From NCBI GenBank assembly GCA_963922315.1, contig CAWUID010000044.1, positions 1-13,285 on the forward strand: a DNA stretch of 13,285 bases. The letters run 5' to 3'. The first letter of the stretch is position 1. Every line of letters begins with the position of its first letter. The DNA is from JAHDBG01 sp963922315. Its GTDB lineage: Bacteria; Pseudomonadota; Gammaproteobacteria; Chromatiales; Chromatiaceae. Below, one piece after another: positions 6,632-13,260 of the stretch. The notes below the pieces were generated by a model. That model made no database searches. It was not told where the DNA came from and worked only from the letters and a program-made list of their open reading frames with translations. The position numbers were made by a program, and so were the translations under genes.

Positions 6632-9459
6632 GTCACAACCAGTTCGTTCAACTGATTGATTTGTGCAACCAGACTAGTCTGTGCTACCTGCGCTTCTGCC
6701 AGTTTATCTCGCTCTTTCTGCACCACGGCAGCCGGTGCCTTAGCAATAAAACCCGAGTTATCTAATTTACGTTCGATCCGCGTGATCTCAGCCTGCCGCT
6801 GTGCCAGTTGTTTTGCCAGGCGAGCCCGTTCTGCGACCGGATCAATCAGATCTGCCAGTGGAATCAATAATTGCATATCACCGATCAGGGCTGTCGCCGC
6901 TTGTGGCGCGGTTTCATCTGCACTAAGAATCTCAATAGCAGCCATTCTGCCCAGCTTATGCAGATAAGAGGCATAGCGTTCAGCTCGTACCCGGTCTTGC
7001 TCCTGAGTATTTGCCAGCACCACCGACACCTGTTTCCCCGGCGGAATGTTCATTTCACCCTTAATCCGGCGCACACCGAGGATACATTGCATCACCCAAT
7101 CCATATCCGCTAACACCGCATGATCAATCAACGCCGGATCGGCCTCAGGATAGGGCTGACGCATAATCGTAGGCCCGTGAATCCCGGCCAGCGGCGCAAT
7201 CTGTTGCCAGATCGCTTCGGTGATATATGGCATGATCGGATGAGTCAGACGCAACAATGCCTCCAGCACCTGCAGCAGAGTACGACGCGTGCCACATTGC
7301 AGGGCGGCAGAAGCGGTTTCATCCTGCAATGTTGTTTTGCTCAGCTCCAGATACCAGTCGCAATAATGGTGCCAGATTGCTTCGTACAATGCCTGCGCTG
7401 CCTGATCAAAACGATAATGTTCCAGCGCCTCTGTGGTCGCCTGAATCGTTTGTTGCAACTTTGCCTGTATCCAGCGATCTGCGAGTGACAATTCAACATC
7501 ACCATTCATCCGAGCCGGATCAGCATCCTCTGTGTTCAACAACACATAACGCGCGGCATTCCACAGTTTATTGCAAAAATTGCGGTAGCCAGTAATACGG
7601 CCCTGATCAAATTTAATATCACGACCGGTCGCTGCCAGCGCTGCAAAGGTAAAGCGCAGCGCATCTGTGCCGAAACCCGGTATGCCCTCGGGAAATTCAC
7701 GTCGGGTCTGTTCCGCAATCTGATCGGCCAATTGTGGCTGCATCAGACCACCGGTGCGTTTCGTCAGCAGATCATCCAGCGTAATGCCATCAATCAGATC
7801 AATCGGATCCAGCACATTCCCTTTTGATTTGGACATTTTCTGTCCCTGAGCATCGCGCACCAGACCGTGCACATAGACTTCATGGAACGGCACATCATCC
7901 ATAAACTTCAAGCCGAACATGATCATCCGGGCGACCCAGAAAAAGATAATGTCAAAACCGGTAACCAGCACCTGTGTCGGATAAAACTGCTGCAAACGTT
8001 CTGTCTGATCCGGCCAGCCAAGGGTCGAGAAGGGCCACAGGGCCGAACTGAACCAGGTATCCAGTACGTCTTCATCCTGGCGCAGCGGCAGATCCGGGGC
8101 CAGATGATATTGTTTACGCACGGCATCTTCTGAGCGCCCGACATACACTTGGCCGTCCGGATCGTACCAGGCCGGAATACGATGCCCCCACCAGATCTGG
8201 CGACTGATACACCAGTCCTGAATATTGTGCATCCAGTCGAAATAAGTATTTTTCCAGTTGTCTGGCACAAAACGCACGCGCCCGGTATTCACCGCCTCAA
8301 TCGCTGGTTCCGCCAGTGGTGCCATCCGGACATACCACTGATCGGTCAGGAACGGCTCAATCGCGCTACCGGAGCGGTCTCCACGCGGCACCATCAGGGT
8401 ATGCTCCACTGTCTTGACCAGCAAACCTTGTGCGGTCAGATCGGCTACGATTTGTTGACGTGCAGCATACCGGTCCAGACCGATATACGCAGTCGGGATC
8501 AGCTCACCCTCATCTGCCTGATTAGGGCGAATTGCCGCTGCCGGCGTCAGAATATTGATCAGCCCGCCATGCGGTAAGGCCTGGATCACCGGATCAGTCT
8601 GGTGGCGCTGCCAGACAGCATAATCATTAAAATCATGTGCCGGGGTGATCTTGACACAACCGGTACCAAATTCAGGATCTGCATGTTCATCCGCGATCAC
8701 CGGAATCTGGCGTCCGGTCAGCGGTAGATCGACCGCCTGTCCGACCAGGTGCTGATAGCGGGCATCCTCCGGATTGACTGCGACTGCACAGTCTCCGAGC
8801 AGCGTTTCCGGTCGTGTGGTTGAAACCACCAGGTGACCACTACCATCACTCAGCGGATAACGGATGTGCCATAAAGATCCGGCTTCTTCAGCGGCCAGCA
8901 CCTCCAGATCAGACACAGCGGTGCTCAGCACCGGATCCCAGTTCACTAACCGCTTGCCGCGATAGATCAGACCCTCTGCATGCAACCGGATAAACACTTC
9001 CTGCACCGCGCGGGACAGGCCGTCATCCATGGTAAACCGCTCATTACTCCAGTCCAGCGACGAACCCAGGCGACGCAATTGCCGGGTGATATTCCCCCCC
9101 GAAGTCCGTTTCCAGGCATGAATACGTTCAATAAACGCCTCACGGCCCAGAGCGTGACGGGATTCACCTGCTGCTTCCAGTTGCCGTTCCACTACCATCT
9201 GAGTGGCAATACCGGCGTGATCCGTGCCTGGTTGCCACAAAGTCGGGCGACCACGCATACGCTGAAACCGGATCAGCGTATCCATCACCATGTTATTAAA
9301 ACCATGCCCCATATGCAGACTACCGGTCACGTTCGGCGGCGGAATCATGATGCAATAAGGCGCGCCCGGCACTGCCAGATCCGGTGCAAACCAGCCATTC
9401 TGCTCCCAGATACGGTACCAGTGTTGCTCAATCGCTTGCGGGTCGTAAGTTTTATCCAT
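6628..9459 (-). CDS. valS: valyl-tRNA synthetase
   Basis: This class I synthetase charges tRNA-Val and edits misactivated threonine. It is 943 residues, the family's full length. The HIGH-type signature is P-P-P-N-V-T-G-S-L-H-M-G-H at 40-52, and the KMSKS loop (G-Q-K-M-S-K-S-K-G-N) lies near residue 540. The CP1 editing domain (V-S-T-T-R-P-E-T-L-L-G-D) lies between them, and a helical anticodon-binding domain follows. The C-terminal coiled coil (about 880-943) is intact. I chose the ATG at 9459 (M-D-K-T-Y-D-P). An ORF extension of 33 codons upstream lies inside rluC and is not ValS-like. The start overlaps the end of rluC by 8 nt and the stop overlaps ppsR by 4 nt, so the three genes form one coupled operon. 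In many gammaproteobacteria valS follows pepA-holC instead. Confidence 0.98.
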   Translation of the reverse strand: MDKTYDPQAIEQHWYRIWEQNGWFAPDLAVPGAPYCIMIPPPNVTGSLHMGHGFNNMVMDTLIRFQRMRGRPTLWQPGTDHAGIATQMVVERQLEAAGESRHALGREAFIERIHAWKRTSGGNITRQLRRLGSSLDWSNERFTMDDGLSRAVQEVFIRLHAEGLIYRGKRLVNWDPVLSTAVSDLEVLAAEEAGSLWHIRYPLSDGSGHLVVSTTRPETLLGDCAVAVNPEDARYQHLVGQAVDLPLTGRQIPVIADEHADPEFGTGCVKITPAHDFNDYAVWQRHQTDPVIQALPHGGLINILTPAAAIRPNQADEGELIPTAYIGLDRYAARQQIVADLTAQGLLVKTVEHTLMVPRGDRSGSAIEPFLTDQWYVRMAPLAEPAIEAVNTGRVRFVPDNWKNTYFDWMHNIQDWCISRQIWWGHRIPAWYDPDGQVYVGRSEDAVRKQYHLAPDLPLRQDEDVLDTWFSSALWPFSTLGWPDQTERLQQFYPTQVLVTGFDIIFFWVARMIMFGLKFMDDVPFHEVYVHGLVRDAQGQKMSKSKGNVLDPIDLIDGITLDDLLTKRTGGLMQPQLADQIAEQTRREFPEGIPGFGTDALRFTFAALAATGRDIKFDQGRITGYRNFCNKLWNAARYVLLNTEDADPARMNGDVELSLADRWIQAKLQQTIQATTEALEHYRFDQAAQALYEAIWHHYCDWYLELSKTTLQDETASAALQCGTRRTLLQVLEALLRLTHPIMPYITEAIWQQIAPLAGIHGPTIMRQPYPEADPALIDHAVLADMDWVMQCILGVRRIKGEMNIPPGKQVSVVLANTQEQDRVRAERYASYLHKLGRMAAIEILSADETAPQAATALIGDMQLLIPLADLIDPVAERARLAKQLAQRQAEITRIERKLDNSGFIAKAPAAVVQKERDKLAEAQVAQTSLVAQINQLNELVVT

Positions 9460-10399
9460 GCTGTCGATCAATAAAATGTTGGAGCTCGGAAGCCAAAGGT
9501 GCAGTAAAATGATGATAGCCTGAAGCGTTCGGCCAGCGGAAACGCAATTGCCAGGCATGCAGAAACAAACGCTTCAATCCCTGTTGGCGAGCCATCTGAT
9601 TGTGACGCAACTCGCCATACTTCTCGTCGCCAAGAACAGGCGTGCCCATATGGGCAGCATGCACCCGAATCTGATGGGTACGCCCGGTTTCCAGGCGAGC
9701 CTCAATCAGCGTATGTCGGCCCACACGGCGCTGCATCCGGAAATGAGTGCGGGCTGACTTACCATCGGCGGCGACTGTAACAATACGTTCGCCACTACAT
9801 AAAGTGTTCTTGCGCAACGGGGCATCCACCTGGCATTGCGGCTCAGACCAGCGGCCTGATACCAAAGCCAGATAGCGCTTATTCATCTGTCTGCCTTGTT
9901 GCAAACCATGCAACTGACGTAACACAGCGCGCTTTTTGGCGATCAGCAGACAGCCGGATGTCTCACGATCCAGGCGATGAGCTAACTCCCAGTCCGCATG
10001 CCGGGGATGCAGACTACGCAGTATCTCAATCACCCCGTGATTCACCCCGCTGCCACCATGCACCGCCACACCACTCGGCTTGTTCAGCACCAGTAACTCC
10101 GCATCTTCATATAAAATAGCGCGGGTTATTGCCTGCTGCCAGGCCTTCCCTGGTGATTGCGGCGACGAAACATCACGGCGCACTGGTGGAATACGAATCT
10201 GATCACCAGCAGCCAGCGCCTGTCCTGGCTTAGTACGCGCCTTATTCACACGCACCTCACCCCGACGAATCACACGATAAACCCAGCTTCTGGGCACGCC
10301 TTTCAAGTGTGTCAGCAGAAAATTATCTAACCGTTGTCCGGCGCGATCTGCAGAGACATGCAGATAACGCACCGATGGTGGTGTCACATCGTGGCTCAT
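9452..10399 (-). CDS. rluC: 23S rRNA pseudouridine synthase RluC
   Basis: RluC isomerises three uridines of 23S rRNA (955, 2504 and 2580 in E. coli numbering) near the peptidyl-transferase centre. The protein is 315 residues. An S4 RNA-binding domain occupies about 18-70 (A-G-Q-R-L-D-N-F-L through R-G-E-V-R-V-N). The RluA-type catalytic motif H-R-L-D-R-E-T-S-G is at 141-149 with catalytic Asp144, the same number as in E. coli. G-R-T-H-Q-I-R-V-H-A is the other conserved motif. It is divergent from rne, a conserved arrangement in gammaproteobacteria, with 46 bp between the starts. It is the first gene of rluC-valS-ppsR. It has no evident Shine-Dalgarno sequence. Confidence 0.96.
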   Translation of the reverse strand: MSHDVTPPSVRYLHVSADRAGQRLDNFLLTHLKGVPRSWVYRVIRRGEVRVNKARTKPGQALAAGDQIRIPPVRRDVSSPQSPGKAWQQAITRAILYEDAELLVLNKPSGVAVHGGSGVNHGVIEILRSLHPRHADWELAHRLDRETSGCLLIAKKRAVLRQLHGLQQGRQMNKRYLALVSGRWSEPQCQVDAPLRKNTLCSGERIVTVAADGKSARTHFRMQRRVGRHTLIEARLETGRTHQIRVHAAHMGTPVLGDEKYGELRHNQMARQQGLKRLFLHAWQLRFRWPNASGYHHFTAPLASELQHFIDRQHG

Positions 10400-10402
10400 A
10401 GT

Positions 10403-10410
10403 GAGGTGAT
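10403..10410 (+). promoter_or_regulatory. Shine-Dalgarno sequence of a leader ORF before rne
   Basis: GAGGTGAT is an 8-nt perfect complement of the canonical 16S rRNA 3' end. It is 11 nt from GAGG to the ATG at 10418, but about 40 nt from the rne ATG, too far to serve rne directly. It overlaps nothing on the plus strand except the divergent rluC leader. Confidence 0.55.
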
Positions 10411-10417
10411 TTTACCA

Positions 10418-10438
10418 ATGACTTACGCAGAGTTTTAA
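10418..10438 (+). CDS. six-codon leader ORF upstream of rne
   Basis: The mini-ORF encodes M-T-Y-A-E-F and ends in TAA, 7 nt before the rne ATG. It has the only good Shine-Dalgarno sequence in the rluC-rne gap. The rne start itself follows CTTTTTA, with no ribosome binding site. Ribosomes finishing the leader could reinitiate at rne, so the leader may couple or tune RNase E synthesis. This is inference from layout. The reading frame differs from that of rne, and such a short ORF can arise by chance. Confidence 0.4.
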   Translation: MTYAEF

Positions 10439-10445
10439 CTTTTTA

Positions 10446-12797
10446 ATGAAACGAATCTTAATTAATGCCACACAACCGGAAGAGGTACGTGTTGCCATTG
10501 TAGATGGTCAGAAACTGGATAACCTGGATATTGAAGTACCTGGTCGCGAACTGAAAAAAGCCAACCTGTACAAAGGCCGCATCACACGAGTGGAACCAAG
10601 TCTGGAGGCTGTGTTTGTGGATTATGGCGCAGAACGCCATGGCTTCCTGCCCATGAAAGAAATTGCCCGCAGCTATTTCAGCGGAACAGCAGCCAATGAC
10701 GACTCAGGAAACCACGCCCGTAGCGTGATTCATGAGGGTCAGGAACTGATTGTTCAGGTTGAAAAAGAAGAACGTGGCAATAAGGGCGCCGCACTCACTA
10801 CCTTCCCATCACTGGCCGGGCGCTATCTGGTACTGATGCCGAACAACCCGCGTGCTGGCGGTATTTCACGCCGGATAGACGGACAGGAAAGAGCCGATCT
10901 GCGCACCGCAATGAGTGCTCTGGAAGTCCCGAATGGTATGGGCATGATTGTGCGTACCGCGGGTATCGGCAAAAGCCAGGAAGAACTGCAATGGGATCTG
11001 GATTATCTGCTACACCTGTGGCAAGCAATAGAAACTTCAGCGAATGCGCACAGCGCGCCTTTTCTGATTTATCAGGAAAGCGACATCATTGTGCGCACCA
11101 TCCGCGACCGGTTACGAGCTGATATTGCCGAAATTGTATTGGACGACGCGGAAGCCTTCGCGCGTGCAAAATTATTTATACAACAAGTATTGCCACAAAA
11201 CGAACAAAAATTACGGCTGCACCAGGAAGCCGTCCCGTTATTTTCTCATTATCAGGTTGAGTCACAGATCGAATCTGCTTTTGCCCGCCAGATTCGCCTG
11301 CCTTCTGGTGGCTCTATCGTGATTGATCATACCGAAGCGCTGACTGCTATCGACATCAATTCAGCACGCGCTACGAAAGGTGCCGATATTGAAGAAACGG
11401 CCCTTTCAACCAACCTGGAAGCTGCCACAGAGATTGCCCGACAACTTCGCCTGCGCGACCTGGGCGGATTATTCGTGATTGATTTCATCGATATGTCAGT
11501 GCAACGCCATCAGAACGACGTGGAAGCAAAATTACGCGACAGCATGCGGGAAGACCGGGCCCGGGTACAGATCAGTTCTATCTCACGTTTCGGTCTGCTG
11601 GAAATGTCACGGCAGCGAATCCGTCCCTCACTCGGCGACTCATCTCATCAGGTCTGCCCGCGCTGCGAAGGTCAGGGCCACATCCGCAGCGTTGACTCGC
11701 TTGCCCTGTCTATTCTGCGCCTGATTGAAGAGGCATGCCTGAAAGAAAACACCCAGAGCGTACAAGCACAATTACCGGTAGATGTTGCAACTTACCTGCT
11801 GAACGAAAAACGCCAGATGATCCTGGAAATGGAAGCCCGGCTGCAATGTGCGGTCATCCTGCTGCCAAACAAACATCTGGAAACCCCGGCCTATCGCATC
11901 CAGCGGACACGCACACCGAAAAACAGCGACTCACCCCGTCACCGCAGCTACCGTCAGATAGATCCACCAGCAGACTTTTACACCCGGCTGCCGGTAAAGC
12001 CTGCGCAGAAAACAGCGCATAACCAACCCAAAGTACAAAACATTGTGCCTGCATCTCCAGCGCCTGGTGCAGAACAGAAAACCTCAAAAATGAAGCAATG
12101 GCTACGTACGTTGCTTACCCGACAATTAGCTCGGGAGTCAGTGGCTGTCATAGATGACAAAAAGCCCACAACGCCGGCCGGGTCCCGCAACCCGAACCGG
12201 CAACGTAACAACAGAAACAAACAGCGGCCACAGGCTACGCGACAACGACGTCCGCAGACGCCAGCCGAGCCCAGGGCACCTCAGACACCGGCATCACAAC
12301 CGCGCACCGCTGAAGCCACGAAAGACCGTGAGCCAGTTGCCAGAACACCGAGGCGCAGGCGTCCGAACCGCCGTTCGGGCAAAGAGGCTACACCAACGAC
12401 AGCGACCACACCTGTCACCGAGACACAAGCTACTCAACGCCAGACAACTGCTGTAAAAGAAGCATCAGCCAGGAAAAAAGATCAAACGTCTGTTACTGAA
12501 AACACGAAACCTGCAGCAGCCACACCGCTACCGACAACTCAGAAACCTCAAACAGAAGCGAAACCCGCTTCTGAGCCTAAACCAAAAATGCAGCAAGTTC
12601 GCACCCGTGCAGCCAAACAACCCTCAACCGCTGCGGACACGCCTGCACCACAACGAATGCCTGCTCCTAAGCCGGCGCCGAGAATCGCAACACCACCCGA
12701 AACAAAACCAGCAGTGGCAGCTAAACCCAGAATGCAACAAGTGCGCACCAGAAAAACAACAGCCACACCACAACCCACGCCTCCAGGCACAGACTGA
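10446..12797 (+). CDS. rne: ribonuclease E
   Basis: RNase E is the endonuclease that starts mRNA decay, processes rRNA and tRNA precursors, and scaffolds the degradosome at the inner membrane. The catalytic half keeps E. coli numbering exactly: an S1 domain at about 38-120, Asp303 in A-I-D-I-N-S-A, Asp346 in V-I-D-F-I-D-M, and the zinc-link C-P-R-C with Cys404 and Cys407. After about residue 500 the protein becomes Pro/Thr/Lys/Arg/Gln-rich and disordered. This half has a short hydrophobic-basic stretch (M-K-Q-W-L-R-T-L-L-T-R, about 545-555) that may be the membrane-targeting amphipathic helix, and arginine-rich RNA-binding patches. The motif M-Q-Q-V-R-T-R occurs twice (715-721 and 763-769). 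At 783 residues it is shorter than E. coli RNase E (1061). The start M-K-R-I-L-I-N is canonical. A terminator is not visible directly after the gene; hairpins follow inside the MITE-like element. Confidence 0.97.
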   Translation: MKRILINATQPEEVRVAIVDGQKLDNLDIEVPGRELKKANLYKGRITRVEPSLEAVFVDYGAERHGFLPMKEIARSYFSGTAANDDSGNHARSVIHEGQELIVQVEKEERGNKGAALTTFPSLAGRYLVLMPNNPRAGGISRRIDGQERADLRTAMSALEVPNGMGMIVRTAGIGKSQEELQWDLDYLLHLWQAIETSANAHSAPFLIYQESDIIVRTIRDRLRADIAEIVLDDAEAFARAKLFIQQVLPQNEQKLRLHQEAVPLFSHYQVESQIESAFARQIRLPSGGSIVIDHTEALTAIDINSARATKGADIEETALSTNLEAATEIARQLRLRDLGGLFVIDFIDMSVQRHQNDVEAKLRDSMREDRARVQISSISRFGLLEMSRQRIRPSLGDSSHQVCPRCEGQGHIRSVDSLALSILRLIEEACLKENTQSVQAQLPVDVATYLLNEKRQMILEMEARLQCAVILLPNKHLETPAYRIQRTRTPKNSDSPRHRSYRQIDPPADFYTRLPVKPAQKTAHNQPKVQNIVPASPAPGAEQKTSKMKQWLRTLLTRQLARESVAVIDDKKPTTPAGSRNPNRQRNNRNKQRPQATRQRRPQTPAEPRAPQTPASQPRTAEATKDREPVARTPRRRRPNRRSGKEATPTTATTPVTETQATQRQTTAVKEASARKKDQTSVTENTKPAAATPLPTTQKPQTEAKPASEPKPKMQQVRTRAAKQPSTAADTPAPQRMPAPKPAPRIATPPETKPAVAAKPRMQQVRTRKTTATPQPTPPGTD

Positions 12798-12872
12798 TTA
12801 TCCGGCAATACCCGGCTCACTGATTTGCATCATCAAACCTCATAATAAAAAACAGCGAATAATAACGTCTTC
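12798..12872. other. AT-rich spacer after rne
   Basis: No ORF, hairpin with T-run or tRNA is visible between the rne stop and the MITE-like element. A CCGGC pair near 12802-12816 is a direct rather than inverted repeat. Confidence 0.5.
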
Positions 12873-12958
12873 GGGACACCTCTGAAAATGTCACGAGCGA
12901 AGCAAGGACAAAGCGAAAAAGCGCAGTGTACAGGGCGTACATGAGCACTTTTGTTCGA

Positions 12959-12994
12959 CACGTCCGTGTGCCTCACCCCTTCGGGGCTGACGTG
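12959..12994. repeat. nested hairpin inside the MITE-like element
   Basis: CACGTC (12959-12964) pairs with GACGTG (12989-12994), and CCCC-TTC-GGGG (12976-12986) forms an inner stem. It abuts the next hairpin directly, so the element's centre could fold into a multi-branched structure in RNA or single-stranded DNA. Confidence 0.6.
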
Positions 12995-13018
12995 AAAATC
13001 TGCTCCAGGCAGATTTTT
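12995..13018 (+). terminator. terminator-like hairpin inside the MITE-like element
   Basis: AAAATCTGC (12995-13003), loop TCCAG, then GCAGATTTT (13009-13017) plus one more T. The 9-bp stem with A-run and T-run on its two sides could terminate in either direction. It is the first terminator-like structure downstream of rne, about 200 bases after its stop, and would also insulate the actin gene from rne transcription. Confidence 0.45.
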
Positions 13019-13069
13019 CAACGAAGTCTTTGCAAGCACTGTCGTTTTCAGAGGTGCCCTTTACTGAAA

Positions 13070-13075
13070 GATAAT
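13070..13075 (+). promoter_or_regulatory. putative -10 box of the actin gene
   Basis: GATAAT lies 11 bases outside the MITE-like element. At 17-bp spacing the -35 position would be TTCAGA (13047-13052), inside the element's right terminal repeat, with four of six consensus bases. If real, the mobile element supplies part of the actin promoter. The match is modest. Confidence 0.35.
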
Positions 13076-13090
13076 ATTCAACTTACTATC

Positions 13091-13095
13091 AGGAG
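13091..13095 (+). promoter_or_regulatory. Shine-Dalgarno sequence of the actin gene
   Basis: AGGAG lies 9 nt before the ATG at 13105 and only 3 nt before an upstream in-frame ATG at 13099. The spacing favours 13105, which also gives a protein that aligns with animal actin without offset. Confidence 0.75.
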
Positions 13096-13104
13096 ATAAT
13101 GACT

Positions 13105-13260
13105 ATGTCAGATGATGTTACAGCTATCGTAATCGACAACGGTTCTGGCTTTTGCAAGGCCGGATTCGCCGGAGATGATGCACCCAAAAGTGTTTTCCCC
13201 TCTATCGTCGGGCGACCACGACACCAGGGCGTTAGAACCTGTTTACAATCTTCGCAATAA
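13105..13260 (+). pseudogene. eukaryotic-type actin, 5' fragment cut by an insertion sequence
   Basis: The first 43 codons encode the N-terminus of conventional actin: D-D-V-T-A-I-V-I-D-N-G-S-G-F-C-K, then A-G-F-A-G-D-D-A-P, then V-F-P-S-I-V-G-R-P-R-H-Q-G-V. Asp11, Ser14 and Lys18 of the first phosphate loop and His40 fall at the same numbers as in animal actin. By my recollection of beta-actin, about 35 of 43 residues are identical. Bacterial MreB, ParM, FtsA and MamK do not share this sequence, so this is true actin. Eukaryotic-like actin is known in rare bacteria (Microcystis ActM). Codons 44-51 (R-T-C-L-Q-S-S-Q) and the TAA at 13258 come from the terminal IS, which entered at the start of the D-loop. 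The rest of the gene lies outside the window. The gene has a bacterial ribosome binding site and no intron in the visible part. A two-residue longer start at 13099 is possible. Confidence 0.93.

Larger units (their letters stand above)
12873..13059. mobile_element. MITE-like element, 187 bp, between rne and the actin gene
   Basis: The ends are inverted repeats: GGGACACCTCTGAAAA at 12873-12888 and TTTTCAGAGGTGCCC at 13045-13059, with a perfect 12-bp core (CACCTCTGAAAA). The interior has no transposase and is filled with smaller stem-loops: TGTAC-AGGGC-GTACA near 12927-12941, CACGTC/GACGTG (12959-12994) enclosing CCCC-TTC-GGGG, and AAAATCTGC/GCAGATTTT (12995-13017). Size, termini and lack of coding capacity fit a miniature inverted-repeat transposable element mobilised in trans. 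No target duplication is evident (left flank TTC, right flank TTT). Confidence 0.75.

Noticed and set aside
9460..9558. 33-codon extension of valS
   Set aside because: It lies within the rluC coding sequence and does not look like ValS; M-D-K-T-Y-D-P at 9459 is the normal start.
1489..12940. Shared 10-mer GTACGCCCTG between the structured insertion and the MITE (inverted)
   Set aside because: A single 10-base match within 13 kb is expected by chance many times; no longer similarity was seen.
13105..13231. Eukaryotic contamination as the source of the actin reading
   Set aside because: The actin is continuous with bacterial sequence, has a bacterial ribosome binding site and is bounded by the same IS as the other end; a chimeric assembly remains possible and is listed as a check.
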